Below are positions 43,101-51,919 of a DNA stretch of 64,000 nucleotides, in pieces. The notes under the pieces were generated by a model. It was not told the DNA's origin. It saw nothing but the letters and a program-made list of their open reading frames with translations, and did not search any database. The position numbers and the translations under genes are program-made. Each line of letters starts with the position of its first letter. Within the stretch, counting starts at the first letter, position 1. The DNA is from Bacteroidales bacterium. GTDB lineage: Bacteria; Bacteroidota; Bacteroidia; Bacteroidales; TTA-H9. Location of the stretch: the NCBI GenBank assembly GCA_028689615.1, contig JAQVCV010000007.1:1-64000 (forward strand), given 5' to 3'.

Positions 43101-44430
43101 AGGGCATCAGGTCGTGGAAGATGTCGCGGTTGTAGTTGTTGCGGTTGAGGAATTTTTGGAGGAGTTGCCGGCTGTTTATCAGCGATTTCTGGGGTGATTT
43201 TCGGGCCAGATCGCCCGAGCGTTTTAAAACATCGCGGCCTTTGATGCCGTTCAGATAGCCGGTGATGATGTTTGCCAGATTCGACAACAACTGTCGCTCT
43301 TCTTTTATAAAGGGTCCTTCGTCGGCATTGGGGAATTGCCTTGTGTAGCAAACTTCAAGCGAACCCTTTTTTCCATCGATGGTTTCAAATTCCTGTACCT
43401 GGTGCCAGCGTGTATCGGTAAATCCAGGGGTGGTGTATTCTTTGTCTTCGAACCTGATGCGGCTTTGTGCGAATTGCGGGTGTTGCCATGCCGATGGCAG
43501 GATGTTGGCAATCTGCCCCAGGGTGTCGTCGATGGGTTTTTTCTCGCGAAGGATGGCCGTGGTTTGGTTGATTGCCGAAAGTTCTTTGAGTCGTTCGGTA
43601 AATGAGTGTTTTTCTTCTTTTCCGCGAACTCCGTTGAGGTATCCGGCTACCATGGCCGAGAGGTTGTCTATCAGATCGCGCTCTTCTTTAAGGAAGGGGC
43701 CTTCGTGTGACTCGGGGAACCGACGCAGATAAAACACCTCAATGCTTCCCTGTTTCCCGTCGATGGTGTCGAATCTCGACGACAGAACCCATTCCGATTC
43801 TCTGAACTGTGGCGAAGTGAAACTAACTGTATCGTAGGTGATGCGAGCCACTGTGAATTCAGGAAATTGCCATGCCGCAGGCAGCAGATAGGCTATCTGG
43901 CGCAGTGTGTCGGCAGGTGGTTTCCCCGATCTGATAATGGCAGTTGTTTGGTTGATAGCCGAAAGCTCTTTGAGTCGTTCGCGCGTGAAGTATTTCTCCT
44001 CTTTGCCAACCATGGTGTTCAGAAAGCCGGTAAGCAGATGGGTCACGCTGTCGAGTAACGATCGTTCGTCGTTAGAAAACTGCGCGTTTTGGGCTCCGGT
44101 GTAAATCAATTCGATCTCCCCTTTTCGGCCATCGTTTGTTTCGAACGATTGACTCAACGATTTTTCGGTATCGGCAAAGCCGGCTGAGGTCACCACCAGA
44201 TCGTCGAGTCTGATTCTAACGGCTGCTTCAGCCGGATGCATCAGCAGGGTTGGAAGAAAAGCGCAGAGTTCTCTGAGGGTGTCGTCGGTTGACTTCCCGT
44301 TTTTCAGGATGAGCATGGTTTGGTTGATAATGGCCAGGTAGTGTTCCTGAACCTGGATAGAGCCAGATGTCTGAAGGTTTTCGGAACCTGAATCAGAACG
44401 ATCGGTTGAGGGGGAGTAACTCTTTTTCAT
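40171..44430 (-). CDS. PEP-synthase-like ATP-binding protein with triplicated GAF-like repeats and receiver-like domains
   Basis: A 1,419-aa soluble protein. Residues ~28-150, 151-278 and 279-405 are three copies of one ~127-aa GAF-like unit (INQTTAI.., LP.AW..P.., FDTIDGKQGSIEV.., EGPFLKEER.L..L). Residues ~445-580 and ~592-745 are two receiver-like folds. The first has lost its phospho-Asp (LIILMVGVD); the second keeps D601, D671 (LITDVKF) and K724. Residues ~835-1300 form the PEP synthase/PPDK N-terminal ATP-grasp domain (SGSLGGKGRGLAF, SPLAVRSSGLFEDS, YLLQIKPL). The swivelling phospho-His and the PEP-barrel domains are absent, so it is not a complete PEP synthase. It may be a signal-responsive phosphotransfer or regulatory ATPase. 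Its exact substrate is unknown. Confidence 0.88.
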   Translation of the reverse strand: MKKSYSPSTDRSDSGSENLQTSGSIQVQEHYLAIINQTMLILKNGKSTDDTLRELCAFLPTLLMHPAEAAVRIRLDDLVVTSAGFADTEKSLSQSFETNDGRKGEIELIYTGAQNAQFSNDERSLLDSVTHLLTGFLNTMVGKEEKYFTRERLKELSAINQTTAIIRSGKPPADTLRQIAYLLPAAWQFPEFTVARITYDTVSFTSPQFRESEWVLSSRFDTIDGKQGSIEVFYLRRFPESHEGPFLKEERDLIDNLSAMVAGYLNGVRGKEEKHSFTERLKELSAINQTTAILREKKPIDDTLGQIANILPSAWQHPQFAQSRIRFEDKEYTTPGFTDTRWHQVQEFETIDGKKGSLEVCYTRQFPNADEGPFIKEERQLLSNLANIITGYLNGIKGRDVLKRSGDLARKSPQKSLINSRQLLQKFLNRNNYNRDIFHDLMPFKVREILLVANLYDAYSIEKEGRFSEHILGEYYQMNLTSVPRITGVSSFEEAMEQLEVKHFDLIILMVGVDKNQPFDISRRIREAFPYIPIYVLLNSNADIRLFEPRKTDQQTAIDKVFVWNGDSKVFFAMVKHLEDRVNVENDTRVGMVRVILLVEDSSKYYSRYLPLLYSNVMEQTRRLIEDVNTDELFKVLKLRGRPKILLAADYEEAMEIFSRYREFMLCLITDVKFSKEGEMSNTAGFELVKEVRSIMKDLPIIIQSSDAENAHQAFLLKASFIDKNSDSLVQDVKYFISTYLGFGSFVYKDSRGRPIATARTLREFEKLLRTIPDDSLHYHARRNHFSLWFMARGEIQIARIIYPFKLEHFENPNDIRKFLLDAIQQHRSEQNKGKVIPYEENMPLDETNIVTLTSGSLGGKGRGLAFINTLIYNFDFQQLIPNINIRAPRTFIIGSDEFESFMERNELYTKVLTETDYEAVKQLFLAGKLSEVLTSRLRRIIRMIDSPLAVRSSGLFEDSLNQPFAGIFETYLLPNNHADNDVRLQQCMDAIRLVFASVFSPVARGYIRAVNYKLEEEKMAVVLQEVAGNRYEDAYYPHISGVAQSYNYYPFGHMKPEEGFSVLALGLGRYVVEGEKAYRFSPKYPTLENASPRDQFRSSQTEFFAVNMHHPDINLNRDGEEAGLMRLTVDDAERHGTLKHCASVFNPDNNTITPGLSKPGPRIVNFADVLKYNYVPLSRTIEVVLDVVKEAMGSPVEIEFAVDLNRDANYRSTFYLLQIKPLIGNAQDYNINTNEINPDDVLLWTDRAMGNGLIDDVEDVIYVDPALFDKTKTLEMAAEAEQLNRMMEDQNRRYLLIGPGRWGTRDRFIGIPVNWPQISHARVIVETSLEDFPLDASSGSHFFHNVTSMNVGYFSVQQGSPSSYINWDKLAALQPITTTRFFRHVRIKSPLQIKMDGRKRLAVALFTPETPVSTNLNS

Positions 44431-44488
44431 GGCGAATCGTTTTGCGGGATGGAGCCTGTCAAATCATTTTGGGGTATTGAATCACTTT

Positions 44489-44518
44489 CAAATGTATGCA
44501 ATTAGCAAAACCTGTCAA
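44489..44518 (-). promoter_or_regulatory. Promoter of the PEP-synthase-like gene (TTG, 19 bp, TACATTTG)
   Basis: Minus-strand TACATTTG (44489-44496) with TTG 19 bp further upstream (44516-44518). Leader of about 50 nt to the ATG at 44430. Confidence 0.6.
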
Positions 44519-44695
44519 TAAATTCGATCAGCCGCGGGTGTTTTTTAGAGTATTGCTTAGCGTTGATGCGAGAATCACTTATAGATCGTGCGTGTTTTTG
44601 GTAATTTAGTGATAGTGAGAATAATTTGCACAAAAACAACCTATCATTGCATCAACATTTAAAAAATCCTTTTAACCCCAAAAAAATCTTTCGTT

Positions 44696-46051
44696 ATGTC
44701 AAACAATGTTTATCAGCAGTTAGTAGATGATTTCATGGCCCGCGTTAAGGCTAAAAATCCAGGAGAAGCCGAGTTTCATCAGGCAGTTCAGGAAGTTGTT
44801 GAATCATTGATACCTTTCGTTGAAGAGAATCCGCAGTACAAGCATGCTAAAATTCTTGAGCGGATGACCGAACCCGAGCGTGTTATCCTTTTCCGTGTGC
44901 CATGGATGGATGACAAGGGCGAGATTCAAATCAACAAAGGGTACCGTATCGAGATGAGTTCGGCTATAGGCCCTTATAAAGGCGGATTGCGTTTTCATCC
45001 GACAGTAAATCTGGGTATTCTGAAGTTTCTGGCTTACGAGCAGGTTCTGAAAAACTCGCTTACCACCCTGCCTATGGGCGGAGGAAAAGGTGGATCAGAC
45101 TTCGATCCTAAAGGGAAGTCTGATAACGAGGTGATGCGTTTCTGTCAGAGTTTCATGACCGAATTGCAACGCCATATCGGTCCCAACACCGACGTTCCGG
45201 CCGGCGATATTGGTGTAGGAGGTCGCGAAATTGGTTTCATGTTTGGTCAATACAAAAGACTGCGCAACGAATTCACGGGTGTACTCACCGGCAAAGGACT
45301 TGAGTGGGGCGGCTCCTTGATTCGTCCTGAAGCAACCGGTTACGGCTGTGTTTATTTCGCCGAAGAGATGCTCAAAACCCGCGGGATGAGTTTTGCTGGT
45401 AAAACCGTTGCCATATCGGGTTCGGGTAATGTGGCTCAATATGCCACTGAAAAAGTGAACATGTTGGGTGGCAAAGTGGTAACACTGAGCGATAGCAACG
45501 GAACCATTTACGATCCGAAAGGCATTGATGCCGAAAAACTCGCCTGGGTGCTCTGGCTGAAGAATGTAAAACGCGGTCGTATCAAAGAATACGTTGATAA
45601 ATGGGGCGGGGAGTATTATCACGAACAACGCCCCTGGCATGTGAAGTGCGACGTGGCTCTCCCGTGTGCTACACAAAACGAAGTTGACAAGAACGATGCT
45701 GAAGCCCTGGTGAAAAACGGCTGCATTTGTGTTTCAGAAGGAGCTAACATGCCTAGTACCCCCGATGCCGTGGAGGTTTTCATCAAAGCTAAAATTCTTT
45801 ATGGCCCGGGCAAAGCAGCCAATGCCGGTGGTGTAGCCACTTCAGGTCTTGAAATGACCCAAAACTCGATGCGCCTCAATTGGACCCGCGAAAGAGTTGA
45901 CGAGGAGTTGCACACCATCATGATCAACATCCATAAGACTTGCCAGAAATATGGAACAGAACCTGACGGCTTCATCAACTACGTGAAAGGCGCCAATGTG
46001 GGCGGTTTCGTGAAGGTTGCCGATTCAATGCTGGCTCAGGGTCTGGTATAA
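44696..46051 (+). CDS. gdhA: NADP-type glutamate dehydrogenase
   Basis: A 451-aa hexameric-type glutamate dehydrogenase that interconverts 2-oxoglutarate plus ammonia and glutamate. Motifs in order: KGGLRFHPTVNLGILKFLAYEQVLKN, MGGGKGGSDFDPKGKSDNEVMRF with catalytic Lys, PAGDIGVGGREIGFMFGQYK, and the Rossmann loop VAISGSGNVAQYATEKV. The length fits the bacterial NADP-dependent subgroup. The 265 bp upstream are AT-rich; no clear TAnnTTTG box was found on this strand there. A terminator follows at 46082. It is the main ammonium-assimilation enzyme in many Bacteroidota. Confidence 0.96.
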   Translation: MSNNVYQQLVDDFMARVKAKNPGEAEFHQAVQEVVESLIPFVEENPQYKHAKILERMTEPERVILFRVPWMDDKGEIQINKGYRIEMSSAIGPYKGGLRFHPTVNLGILKFLAYEQVLKNSLTTLPMGGGKGGSDFDPKGKSDNEVMRFCQSFMTELQRHIGPNTDVPAGDIGVGGREIGFMFGQYKRLRNEFTGVLTGKGLEWGGSLIRPEATGYGCVYFAEEMLKTRGMSFAGKTVAISGSGNVAQYATEKVNMLGGKVVTLSDSNGTIYDPKGIDAEKLAWVLWLKNVKRGRIKEYVDKWGGEYYHEQRPWHVKCDVALPCATQNEVDKNDAEALVKNGCICVSEGANMPSTPDAVEVFIKAKILYGPGKAANAGGVATSGLEMTQNSMRLNWTRERVDEELHTIMINIHKTCQKYGTEPDGFINYVKGANVGGFVKVADSMLAQGLV

Positions 46052-46081
46052 TTTACATAGATAGGTTCATTTTTGTGAGAA

Positions 46082-46107
46082 AAGGGCTCCCTCGGGAGCC
46101 TTTTTTT
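46082..46107. terminator. Terminator after gdhA
   Basis: GGCTCC (46085-46090), loop CTCG, GGAGCC (46095-46100), flanked by A-run and T-run (seven T). It can also stop transcripts of the convergent polysaccharide operon, which ends at 46134. Confidence 0.9.
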
Positions 46108-46133
46108 GTTGGTTAGCCATTCGTCAGCGATGC

Positions 46134-47444
46134 TCAGATGGTGGAATCCGGCGCGATTCTGCGCGCCTTACTGTGCTGAAGATCCGAAAACAAGAGGGTG
46201 TTGAAGAAGGCATAGAACATCACACCAGCTTGTCGTTCGAGCATCGATTCAAACAAAAGATTCATCCCGACTACTAGTAGAAAAAAAGCATAAGCCCAGT
46301 ATTTCCGGTAAAGTGCCAGAACAAAAGGCCATCCGATAGTAATCAAAAAGACGACCAACCCGGGGATACCTAGTGCTATGCCAACCTGAAGGTATTGGTT
46401 GTGAGCGTTTAATCCGGCTTCAAGTCCGGCCACATTGCCCGAAGTTCGGTATTCACTTTCGAGTGCCTTCCTCACATCGCCCGTACCAACTCCGGTTATC
46501 CAATGGTTTTTAACAATCTCGACTGATGCTTTCCAGATCATGACGCGTTGAAAGGTTGATTCGGTGTTGCTGCCGTTGCTTTTGTCAACCTGACTTATAG
46601 CTTCTCCCGCGGTTTCAATTCGGCCGAATGATCTGGGGAAGAGCGCGGCAGACAGGATGTAGGCCGAGGCAGCAATCAGGATGCAGATCATGGTTTTTTT
46701 CCATGACTTGTAAAGTGTCGAAACTTTAAATATTACGAAACACCACGCCAATACCAACGAAAGCAATCCCGCTTTGCTGCTCATCAAAACCACCATGATA
46801 TGGAAGAAAAGGTACAGCATCCAATAGGCTATGGCTTTTGCGGAATAGGGTTTTACCTCATGCGAGACTGTCAATTCGGTTATAAGCACCATGCTCCAAA
46901 TCAAATACATGGCAAAATAGGTGGGATGAAAAGGAGAAGCCAACAATACATAATAGAATACACCGGCATCCAATTCGGCAGTGTATTTGATTGTTGCAGC
47001 TATCAGCATGACGAACGACGAAAGAAGAGTGCCGGCAATAAAGGCTATCCCAATGATTTTTGTTGTTTCGCGTCGGATGGTTCTTGTTGCGAAAAATGCA
47101 GCAAAAGCCACGATTGGAAGTTTCACCTGCAAGTCGAATAGTGTAGCGTCTTTATCGGAGGAGTAAAAAGATCCGGCAATAAACAGGAAATAAATGGCCG
47201 ACAGTGCAAAAACATTTTTTTTAAACCGGGGAAAAAGATTCCCACAACGCTGGTACGACCTGACCTGATTAATCAACCACAAAGCCAGAACTACAAACGA
47301 AAAAAAAGAAGATAGGGGCTGATGAAGCGGAATCAGAAAAGCTATTGCTAACAACAGCCAGAGCTCAGCCTTGTTTAGCCAATGATTATCGGTAGTTAAG
47401 CTGGGGTTGATCCAGTTTTTAATCAATTTTTGAGTGACAACCAT
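46134..47444 (-). CDS. O-antigen ligase/polymerase family protein
   Basis: A 436-aa integral membrane protein with about ten helices. A large periplasmic loop contains VGTGDVRKALESEY and NAHNQYLQVGIALGIPGLVVF, the motif of the Wzy/WaaL (O-antigen ligase) superfamily. The helix-rich start is LWLLLAIAFLIPLHQPLSSFF. It polymerises or attaches glycan repeats made by the upstream glycosyltransferases. Whether it is the ligase or the polymerase cannot be told from sequence. It is the last gene of the cluster, 6 bp after the next gene. Confidence 0.85.
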   Translation of the reverse strand: MVVTQKLIKNWINPSLTTDNHWLNKAELWLLLAIAFLIPLHQPLSSFFSFVVLALWLINQVRSYQRCGNLFPRFKKNVFALSAIYFLFIAGSFYSSDKDATLFDLQVKLPIVAFAAFFATRTIRRETTKIIGIAFIAGTLLSSFVMLIAATIKYTAELDAGVFYYVLLASPFHPTYFAMYLIWSMVLITELTVSHEVKPYSAKAIAYWMLYLFFHIMVVLMSSKAGLLSLVLAWCFVIFKVSTLYKSWKKTMICILIAASAYILSAALFPRSFGRIETAGEAISQVDKSNGSNTESTFQRVMIWKASVEIVKNHWITGVGTGDVRKALESEYRTSGNVAGLEAGLNAHNQYLQVGIALGIPGLVVFLITIGWPFVLALYRKYWAYAFFLLVVGMNLLFESMLERQAGVMFYAFFNTLLFSDLQHSKARRIAPDSTI

Positions 47445-47450
47445 GGTATG

Positions 47451-48719
47451 TTACGATTTTGCGGGTTGATTGTTTGGGTTGTTTGTTTTGCTGTTTCGGG
47501 GTATCGATTTGAGTAAATTTAACAAATCAGTTGCTATTGAATCGCGATTGAACACGGTTTGCACAAATTTTCGTCCATTTGACCCCAGCCTCTGTCGTAA
47601 TTCTGCATCACCGGCCAAATTGAGCACAGCCGAAGTCATATGAGCAGCATCACCTGGTTTGCAAAACAGAGCGCATTGCCCGTTGTTTACGAACAACTCT
47701 TTTGCTTCGCCATCCACGCCCAACAGAACGGGTTTGCTCATGGCCAGATTCTCGAATATTTTTGATGGTATTGCACCAAGAAATAAATCCAGGGGCAACA
47801 GATGAACTATGGCCACATCACAGCTCTGAATTACCCTGGGCATCATTGCTTTAGGTTGATTTGGGAAAAATCTCACGTTTGTCAATCCAAGTCGCGAGGC
47901 TGTTTCCTTTAGCATCACCTCTTCGGGTCCTGTTCCCATGAGAGCGAATTGAATTTGGCTATACCCGCGCAACAGATTTGCGCACTCAAGCACCGTTTCG
48001 AGCCCTTGGGCATGACCCAGGATTCCGGCATAAAGAAAAAGCAGGTCTGCTTCGTTGTACCCCGCCTCTTTTCGCCAATCACGTTGATAATCATCGGGGT
48101 TAAACAGCGACGCATCAACCCCGTTTTTAAGCCAATAGACTTGTTTTGCAGGGAAACGCAGTTTAATATCGGCTACTATACCCTGTGTCTGACCGGTAAT
48201 GAGCACCGAGCGGTTGTAGAGAAATGCTTCCAGAATGTAGGCTGCCTTCAAAAAAGCACGGTTGGTGACAATGCCAAGTTTCTCCGCACTCTCAGGCCAT
48301 AAATCAGAAACGTTGAAAATGAATCCGGCGTGCTTTATTTTTGCGAGTATCCAACCGCTGATCCCCAGGAACAATGGAGGGGATTCAACCAACAGAAAAT
48401 CAGCTTGAGGAAGACGTCTGGCCCCCACCAGTAGGCTTGAGAACACGAAAGAAAAGTAGTTGAGAAGCCTTGATGCAATGCCGCGGTTTTTGCTCACATA
48501 GATTGCGCTTCTGATAACCTTAATGCCCTGGATGGTTTCTTTAACCCACCACTTGCCTTTGTAGTCGTGATGAATGGTCATCGCGGGGTAATTAGGCATG
48601 GCCGTAAGCACTGTTACTTCATGTCCCTGGCGCTGAATTCTGACTGCCAACTCGAAGAGGCGATTTTGTGGTGCCCCGGTTTCGGGGGGGAAATATTGTG
48701 TGAGGATGATGAGTTTCAT
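47451..48719 (-). CDS. Glycosyltransferase family 4 (WbuB-like)
   Basis: A 422-aa GT-B-fold enzyme. The N-terminal acceptor domain begins LIILTQYFPPETGAPQNRLFELAVRIQRQGHEVTVLT, the usual start of WbuB-like transferases. The donor domain has LLFLYAGILGHAQGLETVLECANLL, and the E-x7-E region is AIPSKIFENLAMSKPVLLGV. It transfers a sugar to a growing surface glycan at the inner membrane. Overlaps the previous gene by 4 bp. Confidence 0.9.
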   Translation of the reverse strand: MKLIILTQYFPPETGAPQNRLFELAVRIQRQGHEVTVLTAMPNYPAMTIHHDYKGKWWVKETIQGIKVIRSAIYVSKNRGIASRLLNYFSFVFSSLLVGARRLPQADFLLVESPPLFLGISGWILAKIKHAGFIFNVSDLWPESAEKLGIVTNRAFLKAAYILEAFLYNRSVLITGQTQGIVADIKLRFPAKQVYWLKNGVDASLFNPDDYQRDWRKEAGYNEADLLFLYAGILGHAQGLETVLECANLLRGYSQIQFALMGTGPEEVMLKETASRLGLTNVRFFPNQPKAMMPRVIQSCDVAIVHLLPLDLFLGAIPSKIFENLAMSKPVLLGVDGEAKELFVNNGQCALFCKPGDAAHMTSAVLNLAGDAELRQRLGSNGRKFVQTVFNRDSIATDLLNLLKSIPRNSKTNNPNNQPAKS

Positions 48720-49789
48720 GACGATGCCATCTTTTCAATTATGGAACTATATCGTTGGATCAGCGTGGGAAAAATTGCCCGCTGGCTGATTATTTGTCGG
48801 TTAACAGCAGCTATGCTGTGGTGAGTTGCCAGTACTTTCGGGATTTTTTCAATCAATTCGGCATTCTCATAAATCCCATTTTTCATGTCCTCAATCCACT
48901 CGTTATTTGCTTCGATGTTGCTAACAATTGGTATGCATCCCCATGCCATTGCTTCCAAAAGCGAAACCGAAGTTGAATCGCTTTCGGGAAGTGAAAAATA
49001 GAATTGACTCTGATGGTAATATTGGTTTTGTTGTTTGGGGTTCAGGAATCCGGTAAATTCAATTTGGTTGGTCAGGTGGAGCCTCTGTGCCAGTTTTTGT
49101 AGCGATTCGGTTTCTGGTCCGCTGTTGGCAATCACCAATCCGGCATCAGGATAATTGCTAGCTATTACTCCAAATGTAATGATTACGTGATCAATACGAT
49201 AATTTTTTGTATGAGCCCTGTTGGAAAAGAAACTAAAAGGTTTTTTTTGGCTTAAAGAAATTTCGGGCAACGAATTCAAACCAAATACGAAGGTTTCAAC
49301 CTGATTTCGAGTTAGTTTTTTAATGGCTTCGGTCATTGTCCTGGCGTCAGAAGTAATTAGATGTCCTCTGTTCAGTGCAAATTTGGTTACCATCTTGTAT
49401 AACATACTCTTTTGAGGTGTAACTAAGATATCGGAACCCCAGGCCGATTGTACAAGGATTATCCGTCGGGAACAGACCAACGAGGCCACAGCTGCCAGAA
49501 AACCGTAGCTTGTGATGTAGTGGGCATTGAGGATATCGGGTCTCCATTTTTTGACCTGTTTGATGAATACAGGTAATAAGGACAACATTTTCAGGTTTCC
49601 ACCATCAGGATCGAGGCTGAAGTTTAATGCTACTATCTGATTGTCAGGAATAATTGAATGTATTTCGGGCAATACGCTACGCGACGAAATCAGATAAAGG
49701 TCAAAATGATCAGCCAATGCCGAAATCCATTTTAATAGGTGCGGGCTGGCTCCATCGCCAATTATCAGGTATTTGAGGTTCTTACTCAT
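48716..49789 (-). CDS. Glycosyltransferase (GT4-like)
   Basis: A 357-aa GT-B-type enzyme. The acceptor domain has YLIIGDGASPHLLKWISALADHFDLYLIS and DILNAHYITSYGFLAAV. The donor-binding part reads LVIANSGPETESLQKLAQRL, with FSLPESDSTSVSLLEAMAWGCIPIVS carrying the conserved E-x7-E type motif. Sugar specificity is unknown. It overlaps both neighbours by 4-8 bp. Confidence 0.88.
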   Translation of the reverse strand: MSKNLKYLIIGDGASPHLLKWISALADHFDLYLISSRSVLPEIHSIIPDNQIVALNFSLDPDGGNLKMLSLLPVFIKQVKKWRPDILNAHYITSYGFLAAVASLVCSRRIILVQSAWGSDILVTPQKSMLYKMVTKFALNRGHLITSDARTMTEAIKKLTRNQVETFVFGLNSLPEISLSQKKPFSFFSNRAHTKNYRIDHVIITFGVIASNYPDAGLVIANSGPETESLQKLAQRLHLTNQIEFTGFLNPKQQNQYYHQSQFYFSLPESDSTSVSLLEAMAWGCIPIVSNIEANNEWIEDMKNGIYENAELIEKIPKVLATHHSIAAVNRQIISQRAIFPTLIQRYSSIIEKMASS

Positions 49790-51026
49790 CGGAAGTTAAT
49801 TGAAGAATTGCGTTATGCAGCCTTGCGGCTTGTTCACGTCGGTGATGGGCATTAATGGTTTCTTTGTTAATAGGAAGTTGACGTCCTTGTTTCCAAAGCT
49901 CATAGCTTCTTAGAACAGCGGTCTCAATTTCAGACTGATTGTTGGTGGAAGCAACAAATCCTGTATTACACCGCCGGATTAAATTTGCTGCCACATCGTT
50001 TGGATCGCATAAAGCAATTATACTTCGGTATGTTCCCAGATAGTCGAATAATTTGCCAGAGAATATTCCCTTATATTTTGATTCTCCGAGAATAAGCAAC
50101 AGTGAATCTGATTTTTGGAGGTATTTGATGGTTTGCTCATAGGGCTGGTAAGGCAATGCAGTAACTTTTGACTCCAAAGCGGCCGGAACTCGATAATTTG
50201 CTGGTACTCCGATAAGCTTGATTTGAATATTCTCAATCAACGATCGTTTTATCAAGCTTTCTATTGCCTTGAAAAAGAGATCGGGTCTTCTTTCTCCGTA
50301 AAATTTTCCGGCATAGGTAACCGTAAAATCTTTATTGGGTATATAGCCTTCAACAGGCTCGAAATCAAATCCGTTTCTTATTTCAGCGAAGGGGTTTTTG
50401 TATTCCGGGTGTTTAACATGGAAATACTCAAGTATGGGTTTTGATACAGAAATAACCAGCGATGCGTTTTTGGCAATTTCATCCTCCAGCCTGACGGCGG
50501 CTTTAGATGAAATAGCATTGCTGTCGTTGTTGGTTATTCCATCGCGCAGATCGGCAACAAAGTGCAAATTGAATTTTTTGGCAACGGCCATTCCGGCTTG
50601 CAATGCCTCATGAGTTGGATAACTGGCCAAAACCATATCAATAGGCCAGCCACGATGCAAGTGTTCTGCCTTTTTTACTACGCGTTTAGCCCATTTCCCA
50701 TAAGGATTAACGCCAGCTCGTAAAATGATTTTGTTGTACAGAGCTTTTATTTTATGAACCAAATAGTTTGCAGGGGTATCAAAACCAGCTAGTTGAAGCA
50801 ACTGCCTGTTAGATATGAAAAAAACTTCTACGTTATGGATGTTGGGAAAATGGCTTTGAAAATCAATTCCTTTGCCAATTGTCAGCACTTTTATCGAATA
50901 CCTGTCGCTAGGCAAATATTTAACAAACGAGAGCAGTCTTTGACTTGCAACTGATTTAATGGGAGGGAAAAAGGCTGTGACAATAAGCAGGTTGATGGTT
51001 TTACCTGACGGCATCTTTGGTTTCAT
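49782..51026 (-). CDS. Glycosyltransferase (GT4-like)
   Basis: A 414-aa protein. N-terminal INLLIVTAFFPPIKSVASQRLLSFVKYL, then RGWPIDMVLASYPTHEALQAG and HFVADLRDGI. The donor domain has FTVTYAGKFYGERRPDLFFKAIESLI and SLLLILGESKYKGIFSGKLFDYLGTYRSIIAL. This resembles WbuB-like glycosyltransferases with an unusual acidic EYKGIF motif in place of the common E-x7-E. It overlaps neighbours by 4-8 bp. Specificity unknown. Confidence 0.85.
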   Translation of the reverse strand: MKPKMPSGKTINLLIVTAFFPPIKSVASQRLLSFVKYLPSDRYSIKVLTIGKGIDFQSHFPNIHNVEVFFISNRQLLQLAGFDTPANYLVHKIKALYNKIILRAGVNPYGKWAKRVVKKAEHLHRGWPIDMVLASYPTHEALQAGMAVAKKFNLHFVADLRDGITNNDSNAISSKAAVRLEDEIAKNASLVISVSKPILEYFHVKHPEYKNPFAEIRNGFDFEPVEGYIPNKDFTVTYAGKFYGERRPDLFFKAIESLIKRSLIENIQIKLIGVPANYRVPAALESKVTALPYQPYEQTIKYLQKSDSLLLILGESKYKGIFSGKLFDYLGTYRSIIALCDPNDVAANLIRRCNTGFVASTNNQSEIETAVLRSYELWKQGRQLPINKETINAHHRREQAARLHNAILQLTSDE

Positions 51027-51919
51027 AATAAAATGCTTTGAAGTTTTAAGAGTACCGCTTCTTTTGAAAAGTTGGACAATACGTATTCATGCCCGGTTGT
51101 ATTCAGGCTTAATGAGCCGTTGTCAAATTCAGATTTCAGCTTGTTTAATCCATTGATAAGTTCATGGCTGTCAGATGCCTGTATGGCCAGCGGGAATGGT
51201 TGGTTGTACAACACATAACGCCCGTAAACAAGGGCCTCCAGAATAAAAACCGAAAGTCCGTCGTGCAAGGGCATTCTGATGGCAACCACAGTTTTCGCGA
51301 ATACTGTTTCCATATTATTAACCCAGCCAAGTGCTTTAATATTGGAAGGTAATGACTCTGAGTGATTTAATCCTGCAATGAAAAAATCAGTATCAGGCAT
51401 GGCCACAGCAGCTTCGGTTATGGTGTTTAAGCCGTAGAAATCGGGATTAGACTTTGGAATATAGGCCAATACCGCGAAATGGTCGGGGAAAGGAAGTAAT
51501 TTTCGTTCGTTTCCCAATGAAAGCAAAGGGCTATATTGCGCCTTGATTCCCAGTTTTCTCAGGGGTTCAACATACCAAGGGGTATCGGTAAGGTGAATGG
51601 GCCGGTGAATCAATTCCTTTTTGGCCGTTTGTTGGCTTATTCTTTGGCGGGCTTCAATAAGGTCGCTTCCTACCCAATGCATAACTATTTTTTTTCTTAA
51701 CATCACAGCCAGCCATAACACAAAACTTCCTCCAATTGCCCCATTAATAGAATAGACACTCCTGCAAAACCCTATATAACATAAATATTTAAGTTGGTCA
51801 GCTCTTTTGTAATAGGTGTTCAGGAATATATAATTCGAATCCTTGTCGAATTTTTGCAACTCCTGACAGATTTTTTTCCCAAAAAAAGGTAATCCCGTAA
51901 TGATAACAACTGGTTTCAT
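51023..51919 (-). CDS. Glycosyltransferase-like protein (GT-B fold)
   Basis: A 298-aa protein, short for a GT-B enzyme. The beginning VVIITGLPFFGKKICQELQKF and VMHWVGSDLIEARQRI suggest a minimal acceptor domain. The donor half has DTDFFIAGLNHSESLPSNIKALGWVNNMETVF and LHDGLSVFILEALVYGRYVLY with an E-x type motif. It is a divergent family; the call rests on fold-like motifs and on the cluster context. It overlaps both neighbours by 4 bp. Confidence 0.7.
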   Translation of the reverse strand: MKPVVIITGLPFFGKKICQELQKFDKDSNYIFLNTYYKRADQLKYLCYIGFCRSVYSINGAIGGSFVLWLAVMLRKKIVMHWVGSDLIEARQRISQQTAKKELIHRPIHLTDTPWYVEPLRKLGIKAQYSPLLSLGNERKLLPFPDHFAVLAYIPKSNPDFYGLNTITEAAVAMPDTDFFIAGLNHSESLPSNIKALGWVNNMETVFAKTVVAIRMPLHDGLSVFILEALVYGRYVLYNQPFPLAIQASDSHELINGLNKLKSEFDNGSLSLNTTGHEYVLSNFSKEAVLLKLQSILL

